DNA from: Letharia columbiana
Lineage: Eukaryota; Ascomycota; Lecanoromycetes; Lecanorales; Parmeliaceae
Length of the DNA stretch: 64,000 nt
Assembly (NCBI RefSeq): GCF_014066305.1
Contig: NW_023501047.1
Coordinates: forward strand, 868,001 to 932,000
Direction: 5' to 3'
Shown: piece by piece, positions 14,301 through 26,945 of the stretch
How the letters are laid out: each line of letters begins with the position of its first letter
Position numbering within the stretch: position 1 is the stretch's first letter
The notes under the pieces: generated by a model
Seen by the model: the letters and a program-made list of their open reading frames with translations, nothing else
Told to the model about the DNA's origin: nothing
The model's database searches: none
Program-made: the position numbers and the translations under genes

Positions 14301-17300
14301 ATCTATAAGACTCGCTTTATTATATAAAATATTTATAATATTTAAATTAAGTTAATAAACGCTTTATAACTCTACCCTTCTTATCGCGATAAATTAGAAC
14401 TTCTAATTTATAATTAATATTATCTTCTTAATTTCTCTAAATCTTCTTATATTAATATATCTCTTTTTACTTTTATAAATATATTTAAATTATATTAAAA
14501 TATATATAGATTAATTCTTAAAATATATATTATTATTATAAGATTAAATTAACGCGAAAGAAAAAGGAGAGTTAATATCTTATCGCTTACTTTAAAGCTT
14601 TATAAAAGCGAGTTTATAAATATTATTAAAGTTATTAAGTCTAAAATAATAAAATTAAATAAAAAAATCTTAATAGAGATTAACGAAGTAGAGTATATAA
14701 TATATATTTATATAATAGCGTTTATTAAGAATATAAAGTAATAGATATAGAATATAAGATTTAGCTCTTCACTAGTGAATCGAGATTATATAAAATATCT
14801 AATTTTTAAAAAGTATAAACTAGATTTAATATTTAATATTAGACTTAATAAACGCTTTTATTAGAGAGTTCTATATAAGAGATTAAAAGTAGAGTTATTA
14901 TCTAACTCTATTAACTACTTAAAAACGCTAGAAATAAATTTAAAATAAACTTCTCTTATTAAAATCTTATCTTCTCTAAATCTTATTTAAAGTAATTTAA
15001 TTAATATAATATACTCGAAGTTCGCTAATATAGTAAAGTAAGCTTAATAAGTTTTAATTGAGATTATTTTTATAATAGAAAACGCCGAAGCCTATATAAT
15101 TAAACTTTTTTTTATTAGATTAAAATAGATTATAATCTTCTACTTATTATTTATAAAGCTATTAAATATAGAAATATATAAAAATCTCTATTATTATATT
15201 ACTACTTTTAAGAATATAATTATATTTAAAATAAATAATATCGCTCTTTTTAAAGATTATAGAGAGTATTATTTCTTTAAATTTAGAATATAACGCTATA
15301 AATTTTATTATATAATACTACGCTTATATAATAAAGAGTAATATTATTATTCTAATTTATAATATAATTAGCGAAGATAGAAATAATATAATTACTCTAT
15401 TATATTAATTAAGAAAATTATTTTAAAGACTATTTTAATATATCGCTCTCGCTATATTATCGAAGTTTAAATATAAAAAAAAACTTATTTTATCTAGAGA
15501 TATAATATTAATAGAATCTCGATAAGAATTTAATAATAAATTAGATATTCTTAATATATTCGAGGATTATAAGATATAAAAAATAAAGCGCTTAAAGTAT
15601 AAGAATCTTACGAAGTCTTTTATTATAAAAGAGATATTATTAAAAAAAGTGATAGCGTTTCGAGCTTTTATAAATAGATTAAATATTTATATTAAATTAT
15701 ATTTTATTAAAGTAATATAAGAGTATATAACTTTAAATAATTTAATAATCTTCTCTAAAGAAGATAAGTATCGATAAGAGATCGTTTTAATAACTATCGT
15801 TATACTTCGCTAACTTAAATATCTAAAGACTTTAAGATATCTATTCTATATATAAATTACCGCGATGTTATTAAGATATTATTATTTAAAGAAAGCGTTT
15901 ATTAAACGCTTCGCTTTATACTCGCTAACTTAATATAATATTTTAAATTAAGATTAATAATAGAGCTATAAAGAATTTATACTTAATATTTAATACTATT
16001 TAAGCGATTATTATTATTCTCTAAAAGAGAGTAAAAGAATATAAAGAGCGAGTTAAGATTAATTATTTTAGAGAACGAACTATATAAGAAGCTTATTATT
16101 TTAAACTATCTTAATAAGAAGTTTATTAGAAAGCTAAACTAATCTCTCTAATCTATTAATCTTAAATATAATAATTTATTTATTTTAATATTATAATAGA
16201 TATATTAGATTAACTATAATAAGTTTAATATAATCTTTTCTCATAGTGCTAGATTATAATAATATTAAAAGTTAAGCTTTATAAATAGATATATCTTACT
16301 TCTTCTTTATTTTATTATAAGTTTATTATATTAATATATTAAATACGCTAAAAATAAGTTTAAAATAAGATTAGAATATTAATTATTAAGATATAGAGAA
16401 TCTAAATATTAAATTATATTTAAAATTAATAATTTTATTATTATTAGAGTAAAAAAGCTTACTCGCTTAAATAAAGTATTTTTATATTAACTTTTATATA
16501 GATAAATTAAAATATTTACGCGTATTACTATAATAAAGAACTTTTATATCTTTTAAATTAATTCTATTCTAAGCGCTTTCTATCTTAAATTATTTATAAT
16601 TATAAATATTATAAAACTTTCTAATATTAAAAATAAGAAGTATTATATTATATATATTAAACGTATAAAGTAACTTAATAAAACTCGACGACTAATTCGC
16701 GAAGAAATTATCTTACTTCTAAGTTAAAATTACGATATTTAATTTATATAAAATAAAGATAATTTTTATTTTAAAGATTTTTATCTTAATAATAAAGAAT
16801 ATATTTATCTAAGCTATAAAATAATAAAACTTATAAATACTTATTAAATAAGCGCTCTCTATAGGAAATTCCGCTATATTTTCCGCGCTCTAAAATTATT
16901 TATCTCGATATTAAATTATTAAATATAAAATATAATACGCGAAATACGATATCTAAATATAGATATTAAGGCTTAAAGTATAAGTCGCTAAAACCCTAAT
17001 TTTAAAACTACTAGAAAACTCTTAAAATATAAACTTAACAAAAATTCGAGAAATACTTAATATTTAACTTAAGAGAATTTCGAGAAGATAGATATAATTC
17101 ATTTATTAACGATATTACTTTAAGCTCTATTATATATCTATACGCCTATATTCTAATCTAGATAGTTTTATAAAATAATTTAAAAAGTAGAAAGCTAATT
17201 TTAGCGTAAAGCTCTATAGTATTAATAGATATATTTAAGCGATAAACCTTTTTTAGAAGTATTTAGTAGTAGAGTCCCCTCTTAATTAAGATATTTAATT

Positions 17301-19110
17301 TAAAGCTATATAAGTATTTATATTATTAAAAAATATTAAAAAGTAAGATTTATAAATAGCTAGATTTAATTAATTAAAAGTTAGAAAGTAATATAAATAC
17401 TTATCTCTTAGATATTATAATTTAGATTATAATCTCTTTAAAAGATAGAAGTCTAGCGAGCGTAATTTACGTATATAAAAAGATATTAGATATAATTATA
17501 GAGCTCTTTTTTAATAGCGAGATATATAAAAAAAGCGATTAGTAGATTAATACTTTTTTAATAGAAAAATTATATAAATAAATAATATCTTCGAGTATTC
17601 TAGAATAGGCGATATTACGTATTTTCTTATTAGTATAATATAGAAATCTCGCGATAGAATTATTAACGGTTTTAATAATAGCGTAATATTTTTATATATT
17701 AAGTATCTTTATTTATCTCTAAAGATATCTTTAACTTTTTCTACTTTTTCTAGACTTCTTCGACTTTCTTATTAATTAGATATTTATTAATCTATATTTT
17801 ATTTTTATAGATCTCGTCTATAATAATAATAACTCGATCTTTAATTTTAGATTAATTAGAATTTTAAGCTTAAGTTTTTAAGCTAATATAGCGATAATAA
17901 CGATAAGATATAGAGTATATATCTATCTCCTTATAATTAGCTAAAGTAGATAAATAAAATAAATAAGCTAGATATATAGATCGTTATTATACGTATTCTA
18001 TTATTAATTTAAAAAAGATATTATAATATAATATTAATAGCGATATAGATAGAGGAAAGGCGATATAACTTAAAATAAAAAAGAGATTTATATTTTATAA
18101 AATATTAGAATAAGATAATAATATAAAATTATTTAAAGTAAAAGAGAAAGTAGAATAACGTAGTTAATATAGATATTAATTTCGAGATATTAGATTTTTT
18201 TTCTCTTAGATTTTTTTCTATTTTTAGATATATAACCGCGCTATATTCTCCGCTATTTCGATTATATTTTATTAATATATTATATATTAATTCTAATAGC
18301 TATTCTAGATTAGATAAAATAATTTTAAATAATATATTTATATCGAGGGACTTTCGAGAAATATACTTTTAATATTATTTTTATTTCTTCGTTAATATTA
18401 AATTATATAATACTTTATTATCTAATCTAAATCTTTATATTAAGCGTAAGAATAAGAAGTTAATATATATTAATAGTAGCGTGTAAGCTATTAGAGTACT
18501 CTTAAATTCACTTAATCGAGTAGCGAAAGCGTATAAAGAAATTTATTTAATAAATTATAATTATATTAATTAATAAAGTATTATAATAAGTTATTTAACG
18601 ATTTTATATTCTATTTAGATATTTCGTTATACTATTATACTTCTATAATATTATATAATATATTATTAAATATACGAATATTACGATAAGCTATTTTAAT
18701 CTTAATAGAGGCTTATCTAAAAAAAAAAAAGTAGCGCTATAGTTAATACTATAAATTAATTATCTTAAGCGTATATCTACTAAATATAGTACTATTTTTT
18801 CTTTAGATAGATTAGTTATATTTATTTATATTATATAATACTTATTTAATATATAGGCGAATATATAGTTAAAGCTTAAAGAAGAGATAGCGTTACGTAA
18901 TAACGTTATATAGATTAACGACGTAGCGTAGCGTTTATCTTAATTATTTAGATAATAAATATAATAGCTATTAAATAATACCTATTATCTAGATATACTA
19001 ATACGCGCGTATAGTTAAAGATATTAAATATAATTTATATAGAGTTACTTATAGTGAACTAATATATAATAAGCCTCTAATATAAAATTAATACTATATT
19101 ATTCCGCTAT
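8332..19110. other. Long RIP-degraded stretch, unassigned
   Basis: About 10.8 kb of AT-rich DNA without CA/TG. Some plus-strand frames stay readable for tens of codons between TAA/TAG stops (for example around 14.0-15.7 kb and 18.2-19.0 kb), which suggests at least one decayed large transposon. I found no reverse transcriptase YxDD, integrase, transposase or helicase motif that I trust. No intact gene is visible. Confidence 0.5.
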
Positions 19111-19119
19111 TAGTATGCT

Positions 19120-19305
19120 ATTATCTATTAACGCCTATTAACTATCTATTAACTATTTATTAATATATAAGTTTAAAAAAATAATAAGTTTAATTGAACT
19201 TACCATGAGCGAGAACGGTAGGTACTTCGTGTTGCCACATTATGGAGAATGTAAATTGTTTAAAATAGGCTATTTTGTATAATCCGGTGAGTAGTCCTTA
19301 TTATT
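19120..19305. repeat. Element end shared with 43.6-43.76 kb
   Basis: Repeated copies of (c)tattaactat lead into a less mutated segment ending in atccggtgagtagtcc. The same arrangement is seen at about 43610-43757: ccattaactatccattaat and then, about 110 bp later, tccggtgtgtagtcc. Both end in ttattat. It is probably one end of a repeat family, of unknown class. Confidence 0.5.
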
Positions 19306-20264
19306 TAGATTTCGTTATAATAAAAACCTACGTTAAAAGAAAGTTTCGACTATATTTAGAGTTATATAAGGCTTATAAGTCTATTACTTAATTTATATAA
19401 AGCTTAACTCTTATAGTAAAGTTAATTTATATATTTTAAGATATATTAGAAATAAATATATAGCGAAGAAATAGAGAATAAAATAAAAGAACTTACTCTT
19501 AAAGTAGAAATAAAGTATTAGCTTCGTATTAGACTCTATAATATTAATATATTTATTTATAAAGTTAAAGATCTAACTAAATATATTAAGAGAATATTTA
19601 AAGGCGAAGAATTTAATAAGCGATATATATTCGAAGATACTTTCGAGAGTATAACTCTTATTATTCTTAATATAATCTTAGATCTTAATTTATAAGTTAT
19701 TAATATAAATATTATAATAAGTATAGAGCTAAGAATTATATCTATATATTCTAAATAGTATAGATCTTTTAATTACTTTTATTTTAATTAATTCTATTAT
19801 TACTCTTCTTTTATTTTTAGCTCTATCTTATAATCTTATCTTCTTATATAGTCTTAATAATAAAAGTATAAAAAGTTATTCTAAATTTTACTAGATATAT
19901 AAGTCGATAACGAATTCTAAATTTATTAAAAGTTATATATATATTAGCGGAGATACTACTAACTCTATTTAATACTTTTTTAGAAGAATCTTTAAGAATA
20001 CTCGTTTTTTTAAATTTAGAGATAGATATTAAAGATTAGATAGTAGAGCTATCTTTTAGTAAAGCGATCTCTATCTTAAACTTATTAAGCTTATTATCCC
20101 CTTCTTCGTTTAATAGTATATTATAACTTTAGATATTTAGAATTAATCTTTATTAATAACGTAATTAAATTAAGTAGTTTATAGTAGAATTTCGAAGTGT
20201 ACGCTTAAAGCTATTATCGTTATTCTTATTTTTAGAATCTATCTTCTACTAGCGAGATAACGAA
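19306..20264. other. RIP-degraded AT-rich DNA, no gene
   Basis: AT-rich, CA/TG-poor sequence between the repeat end at 19.3 kb and LTR-element copy B. Nothing recognisable was seen. Confidence 0.5.
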
Positions 20265-20269
20265 GATAT

Positions 20270-21229
20270 TATTAAAAGTAGAATATTAGATATATTAGAA
20301 TAATTAAAAGACTAATTATTAATTTATAAGATATACGAATATTTATATATATAAAATAGGTGACTAATAGTAGCTAATAAATTACTAGCCCTAATAATAC
20401 GCGATATATTATACGATAGCCGAAGGGGCTAATATTATAATACTCTCCGATAGCCCTAGAAGCTAAACCCTAATATATCGTATCCTATATATATTAGTTT
20501 CCAAATCCACGCTTTATATTCGAGATTAATTATTTACCCGATCTCGTTAAACCTATAAAAAACCTCAATAGAGAAAATAGAAAGAGTGCCGAGGCTTTTG
20601 AATACCCGTTTTCGAGACCTCGAAATAATATAAGGGTTTTTTGATGTTTTGCCCGTATTGCTTCGGGACCTCGAAATAATATAAGGGTTTTTAATATTTT
20701 ACCCGTATTATTTCGAGACCTCGAAATAATCTAAGGGTTTTATTAGTTTGCCCGTATTGTTTCGAGACCTCGAAATAATATAAGGGTTTTTGATTGGTTC
20801 GGGTCCTCGTATGGTATAAGGGTTTTGCTCGTATTATTTCGGGACCTCGGAATAATATAAGGATTTTAGTTCGATATTTTTTGTGTAGGGATTAAATAGC
20901 GACAGCCCTCTCGTCGGTGGGTACGAGCCAAAAAAATGGGCTATCGCCATAAGGTGTATCTATTTATAAACGATCACCTGAAGACTTAATTTGATATCCA
21001 TGTTAGGAAGTATAAGAATATTCGATACTACTCTACTCCGCTTCCGGGCTCATAACCTATTAAAAGTAGAATACCAGACATATTAGAATAATTGAAAGAC
21101 TGATTATTAATTTATGAGATATACGGATATTTATATATATAAAATAGGTGGCTAATAGTAACTGGTAAATTACTAGCCCTAGTAATACGCGATATGTATG
21201 CGATAGCCGAAGGGGCTAATATTATAACA
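20270..21229 (-). mobile_element. Small LTR element (TRIM-like), copy B, complete
   Basis: A complete copy in minus orientation: LTRs at about 20270-20440 and 21052-21229, TG at 21229 and a RIP-altered CA (TA) at the other end. The flanking pentamers gatat (20265-20269) and aatat (21230-21234) look like one 5-bp target duplication differing by a RIP-type G-to-A. The primer-binding site, on the minus strand, reads GGTTATGAGCCCGGAAGC and directly follows the LTR at about 21033-21050. This matches the anticodon stem-loop of initiator tRNA-Met, the half-tRNA primer known from Drosophila copia and Ty5. The interior carries a ~49-bp minisatellite (about 20610-20870) and a stem-loop (20899-20908 with 20938-20947). 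There is no ORF. The LTR nearer 21.2 kb keeps many CA/TG that its partner has lost. Confidence 0.88.
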
Positions 21230-21234
21230 AATAT

Positions 21235-23300
21235 ATAATAATTCTTTTATAAAACTAAATATTTATTTATCTAATCTAGAGTTTAAATTCTCTACTTCTT
21301 TATATTAATCTTAAATATATTTTTCTAATATCTCTTATTAGAGATTAATTTAAAAAAGATAAGATTTAATTAAGATTAAGGTTAGATAAGATTTTTCTTA
21401 CTATATTTTTTATTAATATATTTAAAATTATAAATATATTAAGATAGAGATAGTAAAAGATCTTATATATTAGATTTTAAATATATAAATAAGTAATATA
21501 AGCTCTATCTAAAGAATAAAGATAATAAATTAAAAAGTTAGAGAGGCGAGAAAATTTAAATATTTCTTATTTATTTTTAATTTAATAGATTTAAATATAA
21601 ATATATAATTAGCTTTTTTCTTATATCTAATAACGTTAATATCTTTCTATCTATCGTAGTTATATTATTAATATTATTATTATATAATATCTAGATTATT
21701 CTCTTATTCTAGCGCTATCTAACGCTCTTATATAAATTATTAATTATATTTTATTAGCTCTTTAATATTTTATTATCTCTTTATTAAAAACGTTATTTTT
21801 TATTATTTAGTATATATCTAAAGAAAGTAAGATCTAATATATTTAAAGAGTAGAGAAGTATTTATATTAGTAGCTTATATATAACTACTATATATAAACT
21901 TTAAAAATTTATCTTTTAAATAGAATTATAAGAATCTAATTATTTCTATTATCTATTATTCTAGATCTATTATTAGAAGAGATATTAGATATATAGAATA
22001 TAATTATAAAAGATTAATAATAAGTAGAATAGCTATAGAAATAGTTAGATATTATAGATTTTTATAATTATAAAATAGAATATAAATATCTCTAGATTCT
22101 AGAGACTAAGATATAAAATTACGCTTTCTCTATTTTCTCTAATATTATAATAATATTAGATATAGACTAATAGTATTATAATAGTATTTATCTATAGTAT
22201 ATATTTAATATTCTAATTTATAGCTTAGTTGCTTATAAGCTTTTCTTAATATTCTTTAAAGTATTTTTAAAATCTTCTATCTCGTCTTATCTTCCTTAAT
22301 CTTCTTTATTATCTTAAGCTTTCTCGATATTCTATATAACTTTTTTAATAATTTTAATAGTATTATTTACTTAAGCTTCCCTTTTTTATATATAAATTAT
22401 AAAGAGTATAATAATAGAATTAAAGAGGGGCTTAGAGAGAGGTAATTAAACCCTTTTATTAAACTATAATTACGATATTTAATTTATATAAATTAATAAA
22501 TTTATTTTTAGACTAATATATAGGTTAAATATTTTATTTTTAGATATTTTAATTAGCTATTAATGTAGGCGATACTTTATTTTAAGTAGAGTATCTCGGA
22601 GATAAGAGTAATAAGGAGATGAAAGTTATTAGATGTATTATAAGTTAAATAATATAGATAAATTAGCCCTTTATTAAATTTCTATATTTCTATTTTATAT
22701 TTATACTTTATCTATTATAAACTAGCTAATTTAACGAAGAAGTAGGTTTAAAATATTAGACTTATAAGAATAGAGCCAACTTTAAATAATTTTTTATCAG
22801 ATGTGCAGAGAGTATAATGCGATTTTCTAAGATTATTTTTTTTTAAAAAGCTAGCTACTATAGTATTAACGCCTCTATATAATTAATAAACTAGACTCTT
22901 ATCTCTCTAGATATATATATATATAGATATCTTTAGAATATAGTTATTATTTCCATAGATTTACAGTATTAAACTATCGGCTCTTTACTCTACCTATAAA
23001 GTTTATTTATTAGCCTCTATTTTACTACTAATTTTATCTCTAATAATTATTTAAAGAATAATAGTAAAAAGTTTATTTAAGGTAGTTAGAGTGTAGAAAC
23101 TATAAGTCTATATAGTCTATTTTAAAGAGAGCTTTTCTAAAATAAAATATTAATATTTTAATAGAGATATTCTTAACCTAATTATCTTTAGATATAAGAA
23201 TATTATTTAGAAATCTATAAGGAGTATAGTATATTATTAGATAGAGTTAAGAATAAGTAAATTATCTAATTAAAAAATAATAGATTATAAAATATTATAG
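21235..23300. other. RIP-degraded AT-rich DNA, no gene
   Basis: Heavily AT-rich, without recognisable coding motifs. A few CA/TG survive near 22560-22650 and 22790-22980. Confidence 0.5.
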
Positions 23301-23859
23301 CTATATAAGTAAAGGCCCATGAATTAAATTCATGGAGTTGGTTTTTCTAAGTTAAATGGAGTTGGATTTTTTCAAGTTAAATGGAATTTTAGCCTTAGCC
23401 TAAGTCAAATCGAACTCTAATCGCTTGCTATGCGTTTTTGACCTATATATAGGCACTATATATGGAGAGGCGCGCTAAGGCCTAATTAGAAGGTATATCG
23501 AGTGTGGAGGATTGATCCGTAATAATTACCTACAAAAACAGAGAAAGACCATGTTCTTATGGCAAGAAGTATCGAAATACCGGAAAGAAATGGAGACAAC
23601 ATGCCAATTAGTGGTGTGAATCCCACATTATCTCCTGCCGCAGTGAAATCTTTCGAATAATGAAATAGCTGTCAGAGCAAGACATCGGACGGTTTCAATT
23701 CGTCCAAATATGTATCGTCCGATGTTCCTTCTGCAGAGGCCTAATTAACTGTGATCGTCGCAGTAGATCCTCCTCTTGTGACGTCATTGCAGTGATGTAC
23801 CATATCAATGCAGAGGGGATGACAGGCCAAGTTGCAGTGGTGTTCTCCGCTTGCTGAGT

Positions 23860-24545
23860 GATGATTTGGTGTGGAACCGTGGAGAGTATATGACGTGGGA
23901 TCTTGGAGAGCTGAGCCGTGTTCTTGACGATGATGGCCTTGTTGCCGCTTGGTTTCTCCGCAGTGTTCCCGTAGTGTTCTCCGCAGTGTTCTCCGCATTT
24001 ACCTGTTGTAGTTCCTCCTCTTGCTCCTCCTCTTGTAGGGAGAGTATCAGACTGAGTGGCTAGCTGAGTGGCTGACTGAGTGGATGACTGATATGACGTG
24101 GGATCTTGGAGAGCTGAGCCGTGTTTTTGACGATGGTGGCCTTGTTGCCGCTTGGTTTCTCCGCAGTGTTCTCCGCATTTGCCTGTTGTAGTTCCTCCTC
24201 TTGCTCCTCCTCTTGTAGAGTATCAGACTGAGTGGCTAGCTGAGTGGCTGACTGAGTGGATGACTGATATGACGTGGGATCTTGGAGAGCTGAGCCGTGT
24301 TCCTGACGATGGTGGCCTTGTTGCCGCTTGGTTTCTCCGCAGTGTTCCCGCATTTGCCTGTTGTAGTTCCTCCTCTTGCTCCTCCTCTTGTAGAGTATCA
24401 GACTGAGTGGCTAGCTGAGTGGCTGACTGAGTGGATGACTGATATGACGTGGGATCTTGGAGAGCTGAGCCGTGTTCCTGACGATGGTGGCCTTGTTGCC
24501 GCTTGGTTTCTCCGCAGTGTTCTCCGCATTCGCCTACTGTATTGA
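23860..24545. repeat. ~176-bp tandem repeat, about four units
   Basis: The junction ggctagctgagtggctgac recurs with spacings of 176 and 175 bp (tagctgag at 24061, 24237, 24412). Each unit also contains tgacgtgggatcttggagag and a cctcctcttgctcctcc block. On the minus strand the unit gives Gln/Glu-rich peptides (for example QEEEQEEELQQ). The period is not a multiple of three, so one frame does not persist through the array and conserved coding is unlikely. The RIPped copy at 31.3-31.95 kb has related units of different length, so the array is variable. Confidence 0.8.
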
Positions 24546-24718
24546 CTTCTCTTGCACTAGCTGAGTGGATTGATATGAGACCGTGAAGAGTAGGCCTGTT
24601 GTATCACTGCTGCTGATGACTATCTCCGCAATATTCTCCGTAGTATTCTCCGCATTCGCCTGTTGCAGATCCTCCTCTTGTTCAACTGAGTGCGAGGGTA
24701 CCGAGGGTAAATATGTTC

Positions 24719-24787
24719 ATATTGGTGGAATTGGTAGAATTGGTAGAATTGGTAGAATTGGTAGAATTGGTAGAATTGGTAGAATGG
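24719..24787. repeat. 9-bp microsatellite (aattggtag)n
   Basis: About seven tandem units of aattggtag. A shorter run is at about 25393-25418, and RIP-altered counterparts (aattaatag) are at about 32120-32165 and 32760-32808 in the second element copy. In-frame translation gives VEL or YQF tripeptide repeats on the two strands, which I take as incidental. Confidence 0.85.
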
Positions 24788-24835
24788 TGGAAGAAGAATA
24801 ATTACACAAATAGGTGGAAGGATTATCATCCGATC

Positions 24836-25340
24836 CCGGACGCGTTTGGTGTGACTATAATATTTGAATGTCAGTTTAATCTATCTACCGCTAGCTTGAG
24901 AGGAGTATTAGGGGAGGCGTATTCGTTCGGGCTCTTTTGAGGGTCTTCTAACGCGTTTATAAGCGTAGTAGATAGCTGTTGGGCTCGCTTGCGGCCTCGA
25001 TTGCTAGTAGTAGCGGATTCGCCGAGGGGTAGCCTGGGGGCGTTAGTAGGGGGTTTAAAGACGGGCGGAAGGGATATGGCCTGAACCGGACGCGTTTGGT
25101 GTGACTACAATATTTGAATGTCAGTTTAACCCACCTATCGCTGGCTTGGGAGGAGTATGTAGGGGAGGACGTTTCGTTCGGGCTTTTTTGAGGGTTTTTA
25201 ATGCGTTTATGAGTAGTAGTAGGTAGCTGTTGGGCTCGCTTGCGGCCTCGATTGCCAGTAGTAGCGGATTTGCTGAGGGGTGGCCTGGGGGCGTTAGTAG
25301 GGGCTCTAAGAGACGGGTAACAGAGGTGTATGTGCCTGAA
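24836..25340. repeat. 250-bp tandem duplication
   Basis: ccggacgcgtttggtgtgac starts at 24836 and again at 25086, and about 230 bp of following sequence is repeated with scattered differences. A third partial start is at about 25468. The duplication is also present in the RIPped copy (starts near 32218 and 32466). Confidence 0.8.
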
Positions 25341-25388
25341 ACGTTGAGTAACCTTTAGGCGAGGGGTACCGAAGACGATTATATTCAT
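24957..25388 (-). pseudogene. Possible coding remnant, Lys/Arg-rich, in the 250-bp duplication
   Basis: An open minus-strand frame of 143 codons crosses both duplication units. It encodes a basic, Ser/Thr/Pro-rich peptide with no hydrophobic segment, catalytic motif or family I recognise (segments such as GNRGRKRAQQLPTTTHKR). Its length may simply reflect the high local GC. In the related copy at 32.4-32.7 kb the frame is destroyed by RIP. It could be a fragment of an element-encoded protein or chance; I lean to a non-functional remnant. Confidence 0.2.
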
Positions 25389-25790
25389 ATTGATGGAATT
25401 GGTAGAATTGGTAGAATAGTGGAAGAAGAATGGTTATATAAACAGGTGGAAGGATTATTATCCGATCCCGGACGCGTCTGGTGTGACTATCATGATATTT
25501 AAATATCTATTTAATCCACCAATAGTGGCTAAACTTCATTATTTTTACAGCGTTAGAAAGCGCACACTGAGCTCTATAATTTGCGAAATTATAAAGAAAT
25601 AGCATCCGTGAGAGCTGGTTATTTTAGAGTGTAAAACTTCTATATATAAATTTTCGATAAGGGAGCTCGGGAGGGCTAGCGGGCTAACTTAGTTAGTCTA
25701 GCTAAAGGCGTAATAACCTCGAATTTATAATTGACTGCATATATAAATTAAGGTTTTTAGTTCCTCTATCTTATTCTATTATATATATTA

Positions 25791-26945
25791 ATAATAGTCT
25801 TAATATAGATTAAAATAGAAGATATTAAGGGAATAAGTTATCTCTTCTCTAGATTTTTAATATTATAATAGTAGTAATTAGATATAGCTAATTTATAATC
25901 TAGCTATATAGATAAATATAATAAATAATTATGAGATATTCTTAACGTATAGTAAGTTATTTTTAAGTTATTCTTAAGATATCTCTTTTATTCCCGCTTT
26001 TTTATACTCTCTTCGTATTCGCTAGTAACGCTCTTTTATATAATAATATTTTTATATTTTACTAATAACTATCTAGCGTTCTTACGCTTTTAGCTTTTAT
26101 ATTATTTATTATTATATCTAGATTAATATTTCTTCTTAATTAGCGGTAACTAGAGATAATTAACTATTATAATTTATATTTATAGCGATAAATATCGATA
26201 TATTAATAGACTTATATATAAGTATCTTTTATTTTAGATTATATAATAGTAATAAGTTAATTATAACGGGGATATAGGGGATATAGATAATTTTTATAAT
26301 TCTATAAATTAGATAACTTATAAGCCTAGTTTATAAATACGCTAAAAATATCTATACGATATTATAATAACTTATAAATCTAGTTTATAGATATATTAAA
26401 AATATTTATATAATATAATAATCTAAATAGCTAATCTCGTATTATAAATAGATTAACTTTTTTTCTCTTTTCTAGCCACTTAAAAGTAAGTATATTCTTT
26501 CATATTATTAGCGAGAATTAAGCTAACGAATTATCCCTTAGATTAGCTCTCTCTCTAATATATCGCCTATTTAATAATATTATATTTCTATTATATATCT
26601 CTTTTTATCCCTTTATTCTTAGCGCGCCTTTATTTAAAACTTAAAAAATCTTTAAATATATAATAAGTTAATATTATAAATAGAAGAGGTATATTAATTA
26701 TAGCGCGATTAAATTATAAATAAAATTCTATTTAATATAAATAATATAATATAATTAAGATATATAATTTATCTACGCTTCTATTATATATATTTTAATA
26801 TTACTAATTACTTAATCTAGTAAATATAAGAAATATATAAATATTATTAGATATATATCGCTTTTTAACTCTAATATATCGCTCTATAAGTATTCTACTA
26901 ATAAAAGATTACTAATTAACTTATAATAGCTAGAGATTAGATAAA
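25791..26945. other. RIP-degraded AT-rich DNA, no gene
   Basis: AT-rich and CA/TG-free DNA following the element at 23.3-25.8 kb. Nothing is recognisable. Confidence 0.5.

Larger units (their letters stand above)
23311..25790. mobile_element. Unclassified ~2.5 kb repeat element, nearly RIP-free copy
   Basis: The boundaries come from comparison with a second, RIPped copy at about 29904-33188. Both start aaaggcccatgaattaaatt, which contains a 19-bp near-palindrome (23317-23335), and both end near cctatcttattctttt. The middle (about 23480-25540) has normal CA/TG content and higher GC, in sharp contrast to its flanks. It holds a 10-bp inverted pair acatcggacg/cgtccgatgt (about 23682-23725), a ~176-bp tandem array, a 9-bp microsatellite and a 250-bp duplication. 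No conserved transposase was seen and no terminal inverted repeat is evident, so the class is open (Helitron-like, MITE-like or a compound repeat). Confidence 0.7.

Noticed and set aside
20601..20870. Regular spaced repeats resembling a CRISPR array
   Set aside because: Contiguous minisatellite units without unique spacers, inside a retroelement of a eukaryote.
23741..24353. Minus-strand Gln/Glu-rich protein encoded by the ~176-bp repeats
   Set aside because: Repeat periods of 175-176 bp shift the frame at each unit, and the related copy is broken; no sign of selection for coding.
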